Below are positions 44,095-54,917 of a stretch of 64,000 nucleotides of DNA, piece after piece; position 1 is the stretch's first letter; every line of letters begins with the position of its first letter. Under the pieces are notes generated by a model. It saw nothing but the letters and a program-made list of their open reading frames with translations. It was not told the DNA's origin and did no database searches. A program made the translations under genes and the position numbers. The stretch comes from Arcobacter cryaerophilus gv. crypticus (GTDB lineage Bacteria > Campylobacterota > Campylobacteria > Campylobacterales > Arcobacteraceae): positions 1-64,000 of the forward strand of contig NZ_NXGI01000021.1 in NCBI RefSeq assembly GCF_002993025.1. Direction: 5' to 3'.

Positions 44095-46278
44095 TTAGCT
44101 TTTTTTACTAAATTTAATATCATCTAAACTTTTAAAGATTTCATTTGTACATTTTTCAACTGCACTTGCTTTAGTATTTAGAATCTCTGGTTTATCGCCA
44201 TTTGTATTTGAATTTACTAAGTCTTGAAGATTTTTATAAAATGTTGTATCCAATACTTTTATATTTTCTAAAAGATTTTTATCTAAAATTTTGCTTGCAT
44301 TATCGTTTGAATTTAACCAATCTTTTATCGAGTTATCATCAACAACATTAAAGTTTTTATAATCTCCTAGTTTTGAGTAAACTTCATCTTTTTTCTTCAA
44401 AAGATTTGTTTTTAGTAAAGCAGTATCATATACCAAATCAACATTATCAACCTTATCTAAACTATTTTGTATAAATGATGTTCTTGAAGAAGCAGTTACT
44501 AAATAGTTAGATGTATAGGCAATAGATGTTGCCATATTAGATATTTGCTCAGCTACTTGAGCATTTTTTTGTGTTGAAGCATCTAAAGAGTTAATTGCGT
44601 CATTTATTTGTAAGATACCACCTTCTTGCTCTTTTGAAGCAGTTGCAACATTCTCTATAGTTACTAAAGTATTTGAAATACTACTATTTAACTCAGAGTA
44701 ACCATCTATCATATTATTTGCTATATTTTTTCCATTGTTTGCTTTTGAACTTGCTTTTTCAACTATATCTTTGATCTCTTTTGCAGCTTGAGCACTTCTA
44801 TTTGCTAGATTTCTAACTTCTTGTGCAACAACAGCAAATCCTTTTCCAGCCTCACCAGCAGTTGCAGCTTCAACAGCAGCATTTAGTGAAAGAATATTTG
44901 TTTGGAATGCTATTTGGTCAATTACTTCAATAGCTTCATTTATAGAGCTAACTTCTTTATTAATATCATCCATAGATTTAGCAGTTTGATTTGCCAATTC
45001 TTGACCTTTTTGTGCTGAAACACTTAGCTCTTGAGCCAATTTTGACATTTTTATTGTTGATTGAGTATTTGCTTGAATTGTTGCTGTTATCTCTTCAAGA
45101 GCAGCTGCAGTTTCTTCAAGACTAGCAGCTTGTTTACTTGAAGAACTTTTAAGCTCTAAAGATGTATCTGAAAGTGTTTGAGTACTATTTTTTAAACTAT
45201 TTCCAGTATTCATAACAATAGCTAAAAGTTCTGATGTATTATTTCCTACTAGATTTATTCCACTAGTAAGTGAGCCTAAATTTCCAAAAATAGTATCATC
45301 TTTTAATACATAATCATATTTTGACTCAGCATATTGTCTTAATGCTTCATTTATATTGTCAAGAGTATCTTTTGTTTTTTCAATCATAACATTTAGTTTA
45401 TTTTTTAAATCTTCAACATGATGATTTGAAGCTGTATTTTGAACTTTATATACAAAGAATCCATTTGCAGTTTTTTCTATTACATCATTTGCTTCTTCAA
45501 TTACAATTTCATCTTGTTTTAAACCTTCTCTTACTTTATCCATATAAGAGTTGAAAAGTGCTGCAACATCTCCTATCTCATCATTAGATTTTACTTTTAA
45601 AGTAATATTTGTATCATTTGAATGAAGTAGATTACTAAAACCTTCTTTTAATATCTCTATAGAGTTTGTTGCTTTTCTTACAATAAAAAATATTAAAATA
45701 ATTGTAAGTAATCCCAAAATAGCAGAAGTAAAAGAGATCTCTTTTAGAAGTGATTGAATTCTTTTATCTGTTTCTTCAAGAGAAAAAGTAAGGTCCATAA
45801 CTCCAATTACATCTCCTACATTTTGGTTTGCATGACAAGCCATACATTCAGGTGTAGCAATCATTGGTTTTATCATTCTTATAGTATGACCATTTTTATC
45901 ATTTGTTTGAATTATTTGATTCTCTTTTGAATCAAAACTTTTTAATATTTGTGGGTCATTTGTAAATGGAGTTGTAACAGCGTAGAGCTCCATTAGCTCT
46001 TTACTTTTTGCAACTGTTAGGTTTTTCACACCTCTTATCTCTCTTGCTTCATCTTCTGCTTTTTGTATAAGTGCTGGATCTCCAGTGTTCATTGTATTTC
46101 TTAAGGTTTGAAATATGGATGCATTTAACATTTCTAAATTCTCTTTTGCATTTGCTATAGAATCTTTTGTTACTTTGGTTGTTGTAGAGTAAACAATAAT
46201 AGAACTGCTAATAAACATTAGTAAAAATAGTGCAAATATAATCTTGCTGCTAATCTTTTTTGTTATAAAATCAAGCAT
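44095..46278 (-). CDS. Chemoreceptor with periplasmic c-type heme motif
   Basis: A membrane chemoreceptor of 727 aa. Helices at about residues 12-31 and 182-200 enclose a periplasmic domain with ECMACHANQ, a CxxCH heme site (Cys145, Cys148, His149), in a Tll0287/DUF3365-like setting; this suggests sensing of redox state or a gas. HAMP (about 200-255) and the signalling hairpin with [24 protein letters not shown] follow. After the signalling part (from about 600) there is an extra C-terminal helical domain with [16 protein letters not shown] and DWLNSND, reminiscent of a CZB zinc domain without its usual His and Cys. It is monocistronic. Confidence 0.88.
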   Translation of the reverse strand: MLDFITKKISSKIIFALFLLMFISSSIIVYSTTTKVTKDSIANAKENLEMLNASIFQTLRNTMNTGDPALIQKAEDEAREIRGVKNLTVAKSKELMELYAVTTPFTNDPQILKSFDSKENQIIQTNDKNGHTIRMIKPMIATPECMACHANQNVGDVIGVMDLTFSLEETDKRIQSLLKEISFTSAILGLLTIILIFFIVRKATNSIEILKEGFSNLLHSNDTNITLKVKSNDEIGDVAALFNSYMDKVREGLKQDEIVIEEANDVIEKTANGFFVYKVQNTASNHHVEDLKNKLNVMIEKTKDTLDNINEALRQYAESKYDYVLKDDTIFGNLGSLTSGINLVGNNTSELLAIVMNTGNSLKNSTQTLSDTSLELKSSSSKQAASLEETAAALEEITATIQANTQSTIKMSKLAQELSVSAQKGQELANQTAKSMDDINKEVSSINEAIEVIDQIAFQTNILSLNAAVEAATAGEAGKGFAVVAQEVRNLANRSAQAAKEIKDIVEKASSKANNGKNIANNMIDGYSELNSSISNTLVTIENVATASKEQEGGILQINDAINSLDASTQKNAQVAEQISNMATSIAYTSNYLVTASSRTSFIQNSLDKVDNVDLVYDTALLKTNLLKKKDEVYSKLGDYKNFNVVDDNSIKDWLNSNDNASKILDKNLLENIKVLDTTFYKNLQDLVNSNTNGDKPEILNTKASAVEKCTNEIFKSLDDIKFSKKS

Positions 46279-46408
46279 ATTAAAACCCTTATTTTTTAAG
46301 TGGAATTATTATATACTTTAAAATATTTAAAAAGTATTAAATAAGAGTTTAGTTTTCTAAATTAAGCACTCTTTGTGAAAATTATAATAAAAATAAAGTG
46401 AGAACATA

Positions 46409-46966
46409 GTGATAGTAGGATTAGTTGGTAAAGTTGTTAAAAAAGAACCAACATCACTTCAACTAAATGTTGGTGGTGTTATATATGAAGTTTTTGTATC
46501 TTTAAATTGTAGTTCAAAAATTATTTCAGATGAAATAACTATTGAAATAACAGAAATAATAAGAGAAGATGCACACAACTTATATGGTTTTTTGGATAGT
46601 AATGAGAAAAAATTATTTGATACAGTTATAAAAATAAATGGAGTTGGTCCAAAAGTAGCACTTGCAATTTGTTCAACTTTTACTCCTAGTTCATTTGCAC
46701 AAATTGTTACTTCAAATGATGTAAATATGCTAAAAAGAGTTCCTGGAATTGGACCAAAGGGTGCAAGTAGAATTTTGGTTGAACTTAGTGGGTTTATTGT
46801 AGATGGAGGAAGTAGTGATGAAGCTACGAATATAAATATAGAAGCAGCTTTAGCCTTGGAAAGTTTAGGATTTAAAAAAGATATTGTAACAACAATTTTG
46901 AAATCTTGTACAAGCACAACTACATCTGAGTTAGTTCGTGAAGCACTTAGAAAATTACAAAAATAG
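46409..46966 (+). CDS. ruvA: Holliday junction helicase subunit RuvA
   Basis: A protein of 185 aa that binds four-way DNA junctions and loads RuvB. The OB-fold start [16 protein letters not shown], the HhH segments [13 protein letters not shown] and [14 protein letters not shown], and the short C-terminal domain are present. The start is GUG. It opens the operon ruvA-ddl-hydrolase-murF-HIT, an order also found in Campylobacter. Confidence 0.95.
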   Translation: MIVGLVGKVVKKEPTSLQLNVGGVIYEVFVSLNCSSKIISDEITIEITEIIREDAHNLYGFLDSNEKKLFDTVIKINGVGPKVALAICSTFTPSSFAQIVTSNDVNMLKRVPGIGPKGASRILVELSGFIVDGGSSDEATNINIEAALALESLGFKKDIVTTILKSCTSTTTSELVREALRKLQK

Positions 46967-46982
46967 ATAAAAGGAAATAATT

Positions 46983-48023
46983 ATGAAAATAGCAATACTT
47001 TTTGGTGGTTTGAGTTTTGAACATGAGATTTCAATAGTGAGCTCTATTTCTATGAAAGATGTTTTAAAAGACGAGTTGATATATTTTTATATTGATGCAA
47101 AAAGAGATATTTATGAAATTCCAACAAATAAGATAAATTCAAAACTTTTTAGTAGTGGAGAGTATAAAAAATTTGATAAAGTATACTTCAAAAAAAGCGG
47201 TTTTTATAAAATTTCTGGATTATTTAAAAAAGAGCAAAATATAGATTTTGATGTAGTTTTAAATTTATCTCACGGCGGAGATGGAGAAGATGGAATTTTA
47301 TCATCTATTTTGGATTTTTACAATATTCCTTTTATAGCTCCAAGAACAGAAGCTTGTGTTGTTAGTTCAAACAAATTCATAACAAAAGGTTATGCAAAAA
47401 GTGTTGGTGTAAATGTATTAGATTATAAATATTTTACAAAAAAAGACAGCGTAAAAGTTGATATGTTTCCAGTTATTTTAAAACCAGTTAAACTAGGAAG
47501 TTCTATAGGAGTTTCTATAGTAAAAAGTCAAGAAGAGCTATCTTATGCACTTGATGTTGCTTTTGAATTTGATGATGCTATTATAATTGAGCCATTTATA
47601 AGTGGAGTAAAAGAGTATAATTTAGCTGGAACAAAAGTAAATGGAGAGTTTGTTTTCTCAATTATTGAAGAGCCACAAAAAGCTGAGTTTTTAGACTTTG
47701 ATAAAAAATATTTAGATTTCTCAAGAACTTCAAAAGCAAAAGAGGTTGATTTGGGTGATAAATTAAATTTAGAAATTAAAGAGAGTTTCAAAAATTTATA
47801 TAACACACTTTTTGAAGGTTCAATTATAAGATGTGATTTTTTTGTAATAGATGATAAGGTTTATTTAAATGAAATAAATTCAATTCCAGGATCTATGGCA
47901 AACTATCTGTTTTCTGATTTTCAAGAGTTATTTTCAAAAGTTGCTTCAACTCTTCCAACTAAAAAAGATATACCTATAAATTTTGAATATGTAAATAAAA
48001 TTCAAGTTGCAAAAGGAAAATAA
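46983..48023 (+). CDS. ddl: D-alanine--D-alanine ligase
   Basis: An ATP-grasp enzyme of 346 aa that makes the D-Ala-D-Ala dipeptide of peptidoglycan. The start ILFGGLSFEHEISIVSS, LSHGGDGEDG, KPVKLGSSIGVSIV, and the metal site IRCDFFVIDDKVYLNEINSIPGS are clear. An AAAAGGA ribosome site precedes it. It is followed two bases later by the hydrolase gene; murF, which uses its product, is two genes downstream. Confidence 0.96.
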   Translation: MKIAILFGGLSFEHEISIVSSISMKDVLKDELIYFYIDAKRDIYEIPTNKINSKLFSSGEYKKFDKVYFKKSGFYKISGLFKKEQNIDFDVVLNLSHGGDGEDGILSSILDFYNIPFIAPRTEACVVSSNKFITKGYAKSVGVNVLDYKYFTKKDSVKVDMFPVILKPVKLGSSIGVSIVKSQEELSYALDVAFEFDDAIIIEPFISGVKEYNLAGTKVNGEFVFSIIEEPQKAEFLDFDKKYLDFSRTSKAKEVDLGDKLNLEIKESFKNLYNTLFEGSIIRCDFFVIDDKVYLNEINSIPGSMANYLFSDFQELFSKVASTLPTKKDIPINFEYVNKIQVAKGK

Positions 48024-48025
48024 AT

Positions 48026-48745
48026 TTGGCTATTAAAAATATCGTAGTTGATGGTAAAAATTTTGATTTATCTTATGAGTTGATTAATCCTACAAAAACA
48101 GAAGATATTTTGTTTTTGCATGGGTGGGGTTCAAATAAAGATATTATGAAAAGTGCGTTTTCTGCTTATTTAAAAGATTATAGACATATTTATCTTGATA
48201 TGTCAGGTTTTGGTAAAAGCCCAAACAACTACGTTTTGACTACAAATGATTACTCAAAAATTACAAAAGAGTTTTTAAAATCTATAAATTCAAATTGTGA
48301 AGTTATTTTTGGTCACTCTTTTGGTGGAAAAGTAGCTACTTTAATTGATCCAAAAAACTTAGTTTTGTTAAGTAGTGCTGGAATTTTGGAAGAGAAACCA
48401 ATAAAGGTAAAAATAAAAATATTTTTTGCAAAACTTTTAAATAGTTTAGGTTTAAAAAACTTTACAAAAGTTTTTAGAAGTAAAGATGTGGATAAAATGA
48501 GTGAAAATATGTATTCTACTTTTAAAAATGTTGTAGATGAAGATTTCTCTTTATATTTTTCAAATTTCAAAAATAGTGCTTTGATTTTTTGGGGAGAAGA
48601 TGATATTGCTACATCTTTAAAATCTGGAGAAAAAATAGCAAGTTTGATTAAAAAATCAGTTTTTACTTCATATAGTGGTGACCACTATTTTTTCTTAAAA
48701 CACGCAAAAAATATATGTGAAAGAGTAGAAAATGGAATATCTTAG
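48026..48745 (+). CDS. Alpha/beta hydrolase
   Basis: A soluble hydrolase of 239 aa. The oxyanion segment LHGWGS, nucleophile Ser98 in GHSFGG, the acidic residue near 192 (WGEDD) and His220 in SGDHYFF complete the triad. The substrate is unknown; its place between ddl and murF is conserved in Campylobacter (Cj0796-like position). The start is UUG two bases after ddl, and the 3' end overlaps murF by 14 bases. Confidence 0.85.
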   Translation: MAIKNIVVDGKNFDLSYELINPTKTEDILFLHGWGSNKDIMKSAFSAYLKDYRHIYLDMSGFGKSPNNYVLTTNDYSKITKEFLKSINSNCEVIFGHSFGGKVATLIDPKNLVLLSSAGILEEKPIKVKIKIFFAKLLNSLGLKNFTKVFRSKDVDKMSENMYSTFKNVVDEDFSLYFSNFKNSALIFWGEDDIATSLKSGEKIASLIKKSVFTSYSGDHYFFLKHAKNICERVENGIS

Positions 48746-50168
48746 TATAGTTACTAAAATTGTTTTAATTATAAGTTTGGGTTGGTATTTGATTACTAAC
48801 TTGCAGTGGTACAACTATAAATTGAGTAGAGTTATATTTAAACACCACAAATGGCAATGGCATTTAACATTTTTTATTTCTCCAATAGTTCTGTTTTTTC
48901 TAATTCCTAGTCCATATTTTGATATATACTTTTTTCTTTTATATTTTGTAAGCTTTATTTTATGGAACAGAAGACTTGATAGAAGTTTAGTTCTTACAAG
49001 TAGAGTAAAAAGATTTTTGGCTATTTTACTAATAACTCTTTTTGTTCAAATTTCATTATGCTTAGATGATGATTTTTGTTCAAAAGTAACTCTATTTTTT
49101 ACTCTTTTTATTGCATTGATATTTTCAAATATTATTGAAAAAATATTTTTCTTAATTTTCAAAAGTAGGGCAAAAAACAGATTATTAGAAAATAAAGATT
49201 TAAGAATTGTTGCAATTACAGCATCTTATGGAAAAACATCTATAAAAAACTTTTTACACCATGTTTTAAAAAATCATTTCAAAACATATAAAACTCCAAG
49301 AAGTGTAAATACAATTGTAGGGCTTGTTCTTGATGTAAATAGAGATTTACCAAAAGATACACAAATATATATAGCAGAAGCAGGAGCAAGAGTAAAAGGT
49401 GATATAAAAACGATAGCAAACTTTTTAGAGCCACAAATTGCTATTATAGGAAGTGTTGGAGAACAACATATTGAATATTTTAAAACTTTAGAAAATATTA
49501 AAAATACAAAAAAAGAACTTTTGTTATCCCCTCGACTACAAAAAGCATTTGTTCATAGCAGTGCAAATATTATTCAAAGTGAAAAAATAGAGGAGTTTCC
49601 AAACAATCTTCATATAGTAAAAAGTAATCTTGCTGGACTTTGGTTTGATATGGAGTTAAATGGAAAAATTGAGCATTTTTATGCTCCAATTTTGGGAAGT
49701 TTCAATGCTATAAATTTAGCAGCAGTTGTTTTAGTAGCAACTCATTTAGGAATGAGTGTTTTAGAGATAAATGAAGCTTTAGCAACTTTACCACAAGTAG
49801 AACACAGACTTCAAAAAATTGAAGCAAACGGTAAAATCATTATAGATGACTCTTTTAATGGAAATCTTGAAGGAATGTTAGAAGCTATTAATATCTCATC
49901 AAATCATACTGGAAGAAAAGTAATAATAACTCCAGGACTTGTAGAATCTACTGATAGTGCAAATATTTTGTTGGCAAAACAAATAGACAAAGTTTTTGAT
50001 TTTGTAATAATAACTGGAACTTTAAATGCAAATATTTTAAAAGCAAATATAAATGAAGAGAAAGTTTTTGTGCTAAAAGATAAAACAATGTTAGAAACAA
50101 CTTTAGCAAGAACTACAAAAAGTGGTGATTTAATATTGTTTGCAAATGATGCACCAAATTTTATATAG
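48732..50168 (+). CDS. murF: UDP-MurNAc-pentapeptide synthetase MurF with membrane N-terminus
   Basis: A Mur ligase of 478 aa that adds D-Ala-D-Ala to the UDP-MurNAc-tripeptide. The ATP loop ITASYGKTSIKN (near residue 160), the central EAGARVKGDI and GSVGEQHIEYF, and the C-terminal DDSFNGNLEGM are characteristic. Unlike E. coli MurF, residues 1-145 form four or five membrane helices, a form usual in epsilonproteobacteria, which anchors the enzyme. It follows ddl, its substrate supplier, in the operon. Confidence 0.9.
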   Translation: MEYLSIVTKIVLIISLGWYLITNLQWYNYKLSRVIFKHHKWQWHLTFFISPIVLFFLIPSPYFDIYFFLLYFVSFILWNRRLDRSLVLTSRVKRFLAILLITLFVQISLCLDDDFCSKVTLFFTLFIALIFSNIIEKIFFLIFKSRAKNRLLENKDLRIVAITASYGKTSIKNFLHHVLKNHFKTYKTPRSVNTIVGLVLDVNRDLPKDTQIYIAEAGARVKGDIKTIANFLEPQIAIIGSVGEQHIEYFKTLENIKNTKKELLLSPRLQKAFVHSSANIIQSEKIEEFPNNLHIVKSNLAGLWFDMELNGKIEHFYAPILGSFNAINLAAVVLVATHLGMSVLEINEALATLPQVEHRLQKIEANGKIIIDDSFNGNLEGMLEAINISSNHTGRKVIITPGLVESTDSANILLAKQIDKVFDFVIITGTLNANILKANINEEKVFVLKDKTMLETTLARTTKSGDLILFANDAPNFI

Positions 50169-50177
50169 GATAAGAAA

Positions 50178-50666
50178 GTGGAACATATTTATGCACCTTG
50201 GCGATATAATTATGTAACTGATGAAAAAGTCAAAGGGTGCATATTTTGTCATATTAGTGAAAACTTAAAAGATGAAAAACTACAAGTAATATTTAGTGAT
50301 GATTATTGTTATGTAGTTATGAATAAATTTCCATATAGCCCTGGACATATTATGGTTATTCCATATTTTCATACTTGTAATGTTGAAGATTTGGATGAAA
50401 CTATTTGGTTACAAATGAGTATTAGAGTACAACAAGCAGTAAGGCTTTTAAAAGAAGTTATGCCATGTGAAGGTGTAAATATTGGTATGAACTTGGGGAA
50501 AGCAGCAGGTGCTGGAATAGAACAGCATATACACTATCATTTAGTTCCAAGATGGATTGGAGATACAAATTTTATTACAACAATAGCTCAAACAAGAGTT
50601 TATCCAGCTGATTTTAATGATATTTTTGAAAAACTAAAAGGTAATTCTTTGAAATACTTTAAATAA
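50178..50666 (+). CDS. HIT family nucleotide-binding protein
   Basis: A protein of 162 aa with the histidine triad EQHIHYHLVPRW near residue 112-123 and the N-terminal CIFC pair plus NKFPYSPGHIMVIPY. HIT proteins hydrolyse or transfer nucleotides (AMP-linked or diadenosine polyphosphates); this longer form resembles the Ap4A phosphorylase/HIT subgroup. The start is GUG, nine bases after murF, as last gene of the operon. Confidence 0.9.
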   Translation: MEHIYAPWRYNYVTDEKVKGCIFCHISENLKDEKLQVIFSDDYCYVVMNKFPYSPGHIMVIPYFHTCNVEDLDETIWLQMSIRVQQAVRLLKEVMPCEGVNIGMNLGKAAGAGIEQHIHYHLVPRWIGDTNFITTIAQTRVYPADFNDIFEKLKGNSLKYFK

Positions 50667-50800
50667 TAACTCAAAAATTTATGATTCAAATAGCTATATG
50701 TTTTAACAATAAAATATGTAATTATTTGAAAATAGTATTAAATGAGAAGATTATTCCTATTCTTAATAGTAACTTATTTTATGCTAAAAACCTACTTCTA

Positions 50801-50837
50801 TTCCTTTATTAAAGGAAATAAATTTATTAATTTATTT
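50801..50837 (+). other. Two AT-rich hairpins after the HIT gene
   Basis: TTCCTTTA-T-TAAAGGAA (50801-50817) is followed by AAATAAATT-TATT-AATTTATTT (50816-50837). They lie between the end of the ruvA-HIT operon and the ribosomal promoter and may help end transcription, though there is no classic U run. The rest of 50667-50800 shows nothing recognisable. Confidence 0.35.
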
Positions 50838-50855
50838 CTAAAAGCCCCATAATTA

Positions 50856-50884
50856 TTGACATTTAACCGTACATAAGTTATAAT
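50856..50884 (+). promoter_or_regulatory. Full-consensus promoter of the S10-spc operon
   Basis: TTGACA, 17 bases, then TATAAT: a perfect sigma-70 consensus, striking in a group whose promoters mostly lack a -35. RNA should start near 50891, 60 bases before rpsJ. Confidence 0.85.
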
Positions 50885-50890
50885 CCGCGT

Positions 50891-50928
50891 CCACTTAATG
50901 TGGTTAGAGCCATTTTTTGGTGTCTAAC
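50891..50928 (+). promoter_or_regulatory. Structured leader of the S10 operon
   Basis: Just after the expected start point, CCAC-TTAAT-GTGG forms a short hairpin (50891-50903), alternating with GTTAGA...CCA / TGG...TCTAAC (50903-50928). In E. coli the S10 leader is bound by L4 for autoregulation; whether this shorter leader does so is unknown. Confidence 0.45.
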
Positions 50929-50952
50929 GAGTTCTTTAAAGGAAAAAAATAT

Positions 50953-51267
50953 ATGGAAAAAATCAGATTAAAGCTAAAAGCTTATGATCATAGAGTTTTA
51001 GACAGAAGTGTTGCTTCAATAGTTGAAGCTGTTAAAAGAACTGGTGCTGATTTAAGAGGTCCTATTCCTCTTCCTACAAAAATCAGAAGATATACAGTTA
51101 TCAAAGGTCCTCACGTAAACAAAGATTCAAGAGAGCAATTTGAGATTAGAGTTCATTCAAGAATTATAGACATTATTTCAGCAACAGCTGATACAGTTGA
51201 TTCATTAATGAAACTAGACTTAGCTCCAGAGGTTGATGTTGAAGTAAGATCAATGGGTCAAGAATAA
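50953..51267 (+). CDS. rpsJ: 30S ribosomal protein S10
   Basis: A 104-aa protein of the 30S head that also acts in transcription antitermination as Nus[16 protein letters not shown] and the loop [31 protein letters not shown] are typical. The start is the ATG at MEKIRLK after AAAGGAAAA; an upstream in-frame start would lie within the leader hairpin. It is the first gene of the S10-spc operon. Confidence 0.97.
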   Translation: MEKIRLKLKAYDHRVLDRSVASIVEAVKRTGADLRGPIPLPTKIRRYTVIKGPHVNKDSREQFEIRVHSRIIDIISATADTVDSLMKLDLAPEVDVEVRSMGQE

Positions 51268-51286
51268 GTAGAAAGGGTAATACAAG

Positions 51287-51862
51287 ATGGAATTTATAGT
51301 TCAAAAAATCGGTATGAGTAGAACAGTATCTGTTCCTAGTACAGCGGTTACACTTTTAAAAGTTATTGATACAAAAGTATGTCAAGTAACTGATGGTGTA
51401 GCACTAGTTTCTTATAGCAGCGGTAAAAAAATTAACAAAGCTATTGAGGGACAACAAAAAAAATATAACCTATCTAAAGAGTTTAACAGATTTGCAACAA
51501 TTACTGTAGCAAATAGTGAAGCTGGAGATTTAGATGTTGCTGGTTTAGGTGAAGCAAAAATTGTTAAAACAACTTTTAAAACAAAAGGTAGAGGTTTTAC
51601 TGGTGTTGTAAAAAGATGGAATTTTGCTGGTGGAAGAGGTTCTCACGGACATAGAATGGGTAGAAGAACAGGTTCAATTGGTAACTGTGAGTTCCCAGGA
51701 AGAGTTCAACCAGGTAAGAAAATGCCAGGGCAATACGGAAATACGAATGTATCTGTAAAGAATGAAGTTTTATCATTTGATGCGGAGGCTGGAGTTTTAG
51801 TTCTTAAAGGTTCAGTATCTGGTCCAAATGGTTCATTAGGAAAAATAAAGGTTGCTAAATGA
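51287..51862 (+). CDS. rplC: 50S ribosomal protein L3
   Basis: A 191-aa early-assembly protein near the peptidyl transferase centre. IGMSRTV at the start and the central extension [17 protein letters not shown]...[10 protein letters not shown] are diagnostic; the Gln in MPGQYG is the usual PrmB methylation site. Its TGA overlaps the rplD ATG by four bases. Confidence 0.97.
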   Translation: MEFIVQKIGMSRTVSVPSTAVTLLKVIDTKVCQVTDGVALVSYSSGKKINKAIEGQQKKYNLSKEFNRFATITVANSEAGDLDVAGLGEAKIVKTTFKTKGRGFTGVVKRWNFAGGRGSHGHRMGRRTGSIGNCEFPGRVQPGKKMPGQYGNTNVSVKNEVLSFDAEAGVLVLKGSVSGPNGSLGKIKVAK

Positions 51863-52470
51863 GTAAAGCAATAGTATTAAATACAAAATTTGAAAATAGT
51901 GGTGAAGTAGTTTTACCTGCTAATTATGAAGAGATAAATAAACACAATTTATACTTATATGTAAAATCGTATTTATCATCTTTAAGATCTAATACAGCAG
52001 CTGCTAAAACTAGAGCACAAGTAAGTGGTGGTGGTAAAAAACCTAAAGCACAAAAAGGTAGTGGAGCAGCAAGATGGGGATCTAAAAGATCACCTTTATT
52101 TGTTGGCGGTGGAGTTACTTTTGGTCCTACAAAAAGAAACTACGAGCAAAAAGTAAATAAAAAACAAAAAGCTTTAGCACTTAAATATGCTTTAAATGCA
52201 CAAGCTAGTAATGGTTCACTTTTTGCTGTTGATTCAATTAAATTAGAATCAGGTAAAACTAAAGATGCGGTTGCAGTTTTAAGTAAATTAAACAAAAGAG
52301 ATACATTAATTGTTGTTGATACAATTGATGAAAAAACTTATTTAGCGTTTAGAAATATTAAAAACTGTTATATGATTGAAAAGCAAGAAGTAAATGCATA
52401 CTTAATTGCTGTATATCACTCTGTACTAATTGAAAAATCAGTACTAGAAGCATTAATAAAAGAGGCTTAA
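51859..52470 (+). CDS. rplD: 50S ribosomal protein L4
   Basis: A 203-aa protein whose long loop ([36 protein letters not shown]) lines the exit tunnel. In E. coli L4 represses its own S10 operon. It has an ATGA overlap with rplC and a 1-base gap to rplW. Confidence 0.97.
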   Translation: MSKAIVLNTKFENSGEVVLPANYEEINKHNLYLYVKSYLSSLRSNTAAAKTRAQVSGGGKKPKAQKGSGAARWGSKRSPLFVGGGVTFGPTKRNYEQKVNKKQKALALKYALNAQASNGSLFAVDSIKLESGKTKDAVAVLSKLNKRDTLIVVDTIDEKTYLAFRNIKNCYMIEKQEVNAYLIAVYHSVLIEKSVLEALIKEA

Positions 52471-52471
52471 G

Positions 52472-52753
52472 ATGGCAGATATAACAGATATTAAATCAAT
52501 TTTATATACAGAAAAAACAATCGAGCTTCAAGAAAATGGTGTAATCGTTGTTCAAACTAGTCCTAGAATGACTAAAACGGGTTTAAAAGAGGTTTTCAAA
52601 GAGTATTTTGGCGTTGTTCCAACAAAAATTAACTCTTTAAGACAAGAAGGAAAAGTTAAAAGATTTAAAGGGAAACTTGGAAAAAGAGTTGACTTTAAAA
52701 AATTCTATGTAACATTACCAGAAGGCGCAGCAATTGCGAACCTTTCAGCATAA
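52472..52753 (+). CDS. rplW: 50S ribosomal protein L23
   Basis: A 93-aa protein at the tunnel exit, where trigger factor and SRP dock. [15 protein letters not shown] and the tip region [34 protein letters not shown] identify it. Confidence 0.95.
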   Translation: MADITDIKSILYTEKTIELQENGVIVVQTSPRMTKTGLKEVFKEYFGVVPTKINSLRQEGKVKRFKGKLGKRVDFKKFYVTLPEGAAIANLSA

Positions 52754-52763
52754 GGAGTGAAAA

Positions 52764-53591
52764 ATGGCAATTAAAAAATTTAGACCTATAACTCCTGCTA
52801 GAAGATTTATGTCAGTTATTGATAGCTCTGATATTACTTCAAAACCAACAGTTAAGTCTTTACTTGTAAGAGTAAAAGCAAATGCTGGTAGAAATAATAA
52901 CGGAAGAATTACTTCAAGACACAAAGAAGCAGGTGCAAAAAAACTATACAGAATTATTGATTTCAAAAGAGATAAATTCGATGTTGTTGGTACTGTTGCA
53001 ACTATTGAGTATGACCCATATAGAAATTGTAGAATTAGCTTAATTTCTTATGCTGATGGAGATAAAAGATATATTATTCAACCTGCTGGATTAAAAGTAG
53101 GAGATAAAGTTCAAGCTGCTGCTTCAGGACTTGATATTTTACCAGGAAATGCAATGAGATTGGTAAATATTCCTATTGGAACAATGGTTCATAATATTGA
53201 GTTGAAACCAGGAAAAGGTGCACAATTTGCTAGATCAGCTGGTGGATATGCACAAATTATGGGAAGAGAAGATAAGTATGTTATCTTAAGATTACCATCT
53301 GGTGAAATGAGAAAAATCCTTAGTGTTTGTATGGCTACTATTGGTGTAGTTGGAAACGGGGATTATATAAATATGGTAATTGGTAAAGCTGGTAGAACAA
53401 GACACTTAGGAATTAGACCTCAAACAAGAGGATCTGCGATGAACCCTATTGATCACCCACACGGTGGAGGAGAAGGTAAAACGAATTCTGGAAGACATCC
53501 TGTTACTCCATGGGGTATGCCAACTAAAGGTTATAAAACTAGAAAGAAAAAAGCTAGTGATAAACTAATCATTTCAAGAAAAAAGAAGTAA
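52764..53591 (+). CDS. rplB: 50S ribosomal protein L2
   Basis: A 275-aa protein needed for subunit joining and peptidyl transfer. The conserved C-terminal region [19 protein letters not shown] with the functional His, and the basic tail, are intact. A GGAG ribosome site precedes it. Confidence 0.97.
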   Translation: MAIKKFRPITPARRFMSVIDSSDITSKPTVKSLLVRVKANAGRNNNGRITSRHKEAGAKKLYRIIDFKRDKFDVVGTVATIEYDPYRNCRISLISYADGDKRYIIQPAGLKVGDKVQAAASGLDILPGNAMRLVNIPIGTMVHNIELKPGKGAQFARSAGGYAQIMGREDKYVILRLPSGEMRKILSVCMATIGVVGNGDYINMVIGKAGRTRHLGIRPQTRGSAMNPIDHPHGGGEGKTNSGRHPVTPWGMPTKGYKTRKKKASDKLIISRKKK

Positions 53592-53600
53592 GGGTTTAAG

Positions 53601-53876
53601 ATGGCAAGATCAATAAAAAAAGGACCTTTCGTAGATGCACACTTATTAAAAAAAGTTGTGGCTGCTAATAGTTCAAAAGATAAAAAACCAATTAAAACAT
53701 GGTCAAGAAGATCTACAATTCTTCCAGATATGATTGGAATAACATTTAATGTACATAATGGTAGAAACTTTGTTCCTGTAAATGTTACAGAGAACCATGT
53801 TGGATATAAATTAGGTGAGTTTGCACCAACTAGAACATTTAAGGGCCATAAAGGTTCTGTTCAAAGAAAGGCGTAA
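53601..53876 (+). CDS. rpsS: 30S ribosomal protein S19
   Basis: A 91-aa protein of the 30S head that contacts S13. [19 protein letters not shown] and [28 protein letters not shown] are family text. It ends two bases before rplV. Confidence 0.97.
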   Translation: MARSIKKGPFVDAHLLKKVVAANSSKDKKPIKTWSRRSTILPDMIGITFNVHNGRNFVPVNVTENHVGYKLGEFAPTRTFKGHKGSVQRKA

Positions 53877-53878
53877 TA

Positions 53879-54211
53879 ATGGCAAGAGCGATATTAAAAT
53901 TTATTAGAGTTTCTCCTATTAAAGCAAGATTAATTGCAAGAGAAGTTCAAGGAATGAATGCAGAGTATGCAATTGCATCTTTACAGTTTACTCCAAACAA
54001 AGCTGCTGGAATTATATCTAAAGTAATAGCTTCTGCTGTTGCAAACTCAGGGTTGGATTCAGCTGATGCAGTAATTACAAGTGCTAGAGTAGATAAAGGA
54101 CCAGTTCTTAAAAGATTTACTCCAAGAGCAAGAGGTTCAGCTTCACCAAAGCATAAACCAACTGCGCATATCATGATTGAAGTAGCTGCATCTACAAAAG
54201 GAGACAAGTAA
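53879..54211 (+). CDS. rplV: 50S ribosomal protein L22
   Basis: A 110-aa protein whose hairpin lines the exit tunnel (macrolide region). [16 protein letters not shown] and [23 protein letters not shown] are diagnostic. The stop and the rpsC start share a base (TAATG). Confidence 0.97.
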   Translation: MARAILKFIRVSPIKARLIAREVQGMNAEYAIASLQFTPNKAAGIISKVIASAVANSGLDSADAVITSARVDKGPVLKRFTPRARGSASPKHKPTAHIMIEVAASTKGDK

Positions 54212-54915
54212 TGGGTCAAAAAGTTAATCCAATAGGTTTAAGATTAGGTATTAATAGAAATTGGGAGTCTAGATGGTTTCCAAAATTTGAAACAATGCCT
54301 GCAAATGTATCTGAAGATGACAAAATAAGAAAGTTTGTTAAAAAAGAGTTATATTATGCTGGAATTGCTCAAACTGTGATTGAAAGAACTGCAAAAAAAG
54401 TTAGAGTTACTGTTGTAGCTGCTAGACCTGGAATTATCATTGGTAAAAAAGGTGCAGATGTTGAAAAACTAAAAAACTCTTTATCTAAACTTGTAGGGAA
54501 AGAGATAGCTGTAAATATTAAAGAAGAGAGAAAACCTCAAACTTCTGCATTGCTTTCAGCTGAAAACGTTGCTCAACAATTAGAAAGAAGAGTTGCATTT
54601 AGAAGAGCTATGAAAAGAGTTATGCAAAATGCACTTAAAGGTGGAGCAAAAGGTATTAAAGTATCTGTTTCTGGAAGACTTGGTGGTGCTGAAATGGCAA
54701 GAACTGAGTGGTACCTAGAAGGAAGAGTTCCTTTACATACATTAAGAGCTAGAATTGATTACGGATTTGCAGAGGCTCATACAGCTTATGGTTGTATTGG
54801 TATTAAAGTTTGGATATTCAAAGGTGAAGTTCTTGCAAAAGGAATTCCTACTGAAAAATCTGAATCTACTGAGTCTAAACCAAAAAGAAGACCAGCAAAG
54901 AAAAGAGGTAACTAA
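54211..54915 (+). CDS. rpsC: 30S ribosomal protein S3
   Basis: A 234-aa protein at the mRNA entry. The KH domain ([17 protein letters not shown]) and [32 protein letters not shown] are present; the basic tail ([11 protein letters not shown]) is normal. It is coupled to rplV by overlap. Confidence 0.97.
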   Translation: MGQKVNPIGLRLGINRNWESRWFPKFETMPANVSEDDKIRKFVKKELYYAGIAQTVIERTAKKVRVTVVAARPGIIIGKKGADVEKLKNSLSKLVGKEIAVNIKEERKPQTSALLSAENVAQQLERRVAFRRAMKRVMQNALKGGAKGIKVSVSGRLGGAEMARTEWYLEGRVPLHTLRARIDYGFAEAHTAYGCIGIKVWIFKGEVLAKGIPTEKSESTESKPKRRPAKKRGN

Positions 54916-54917
54916 TT

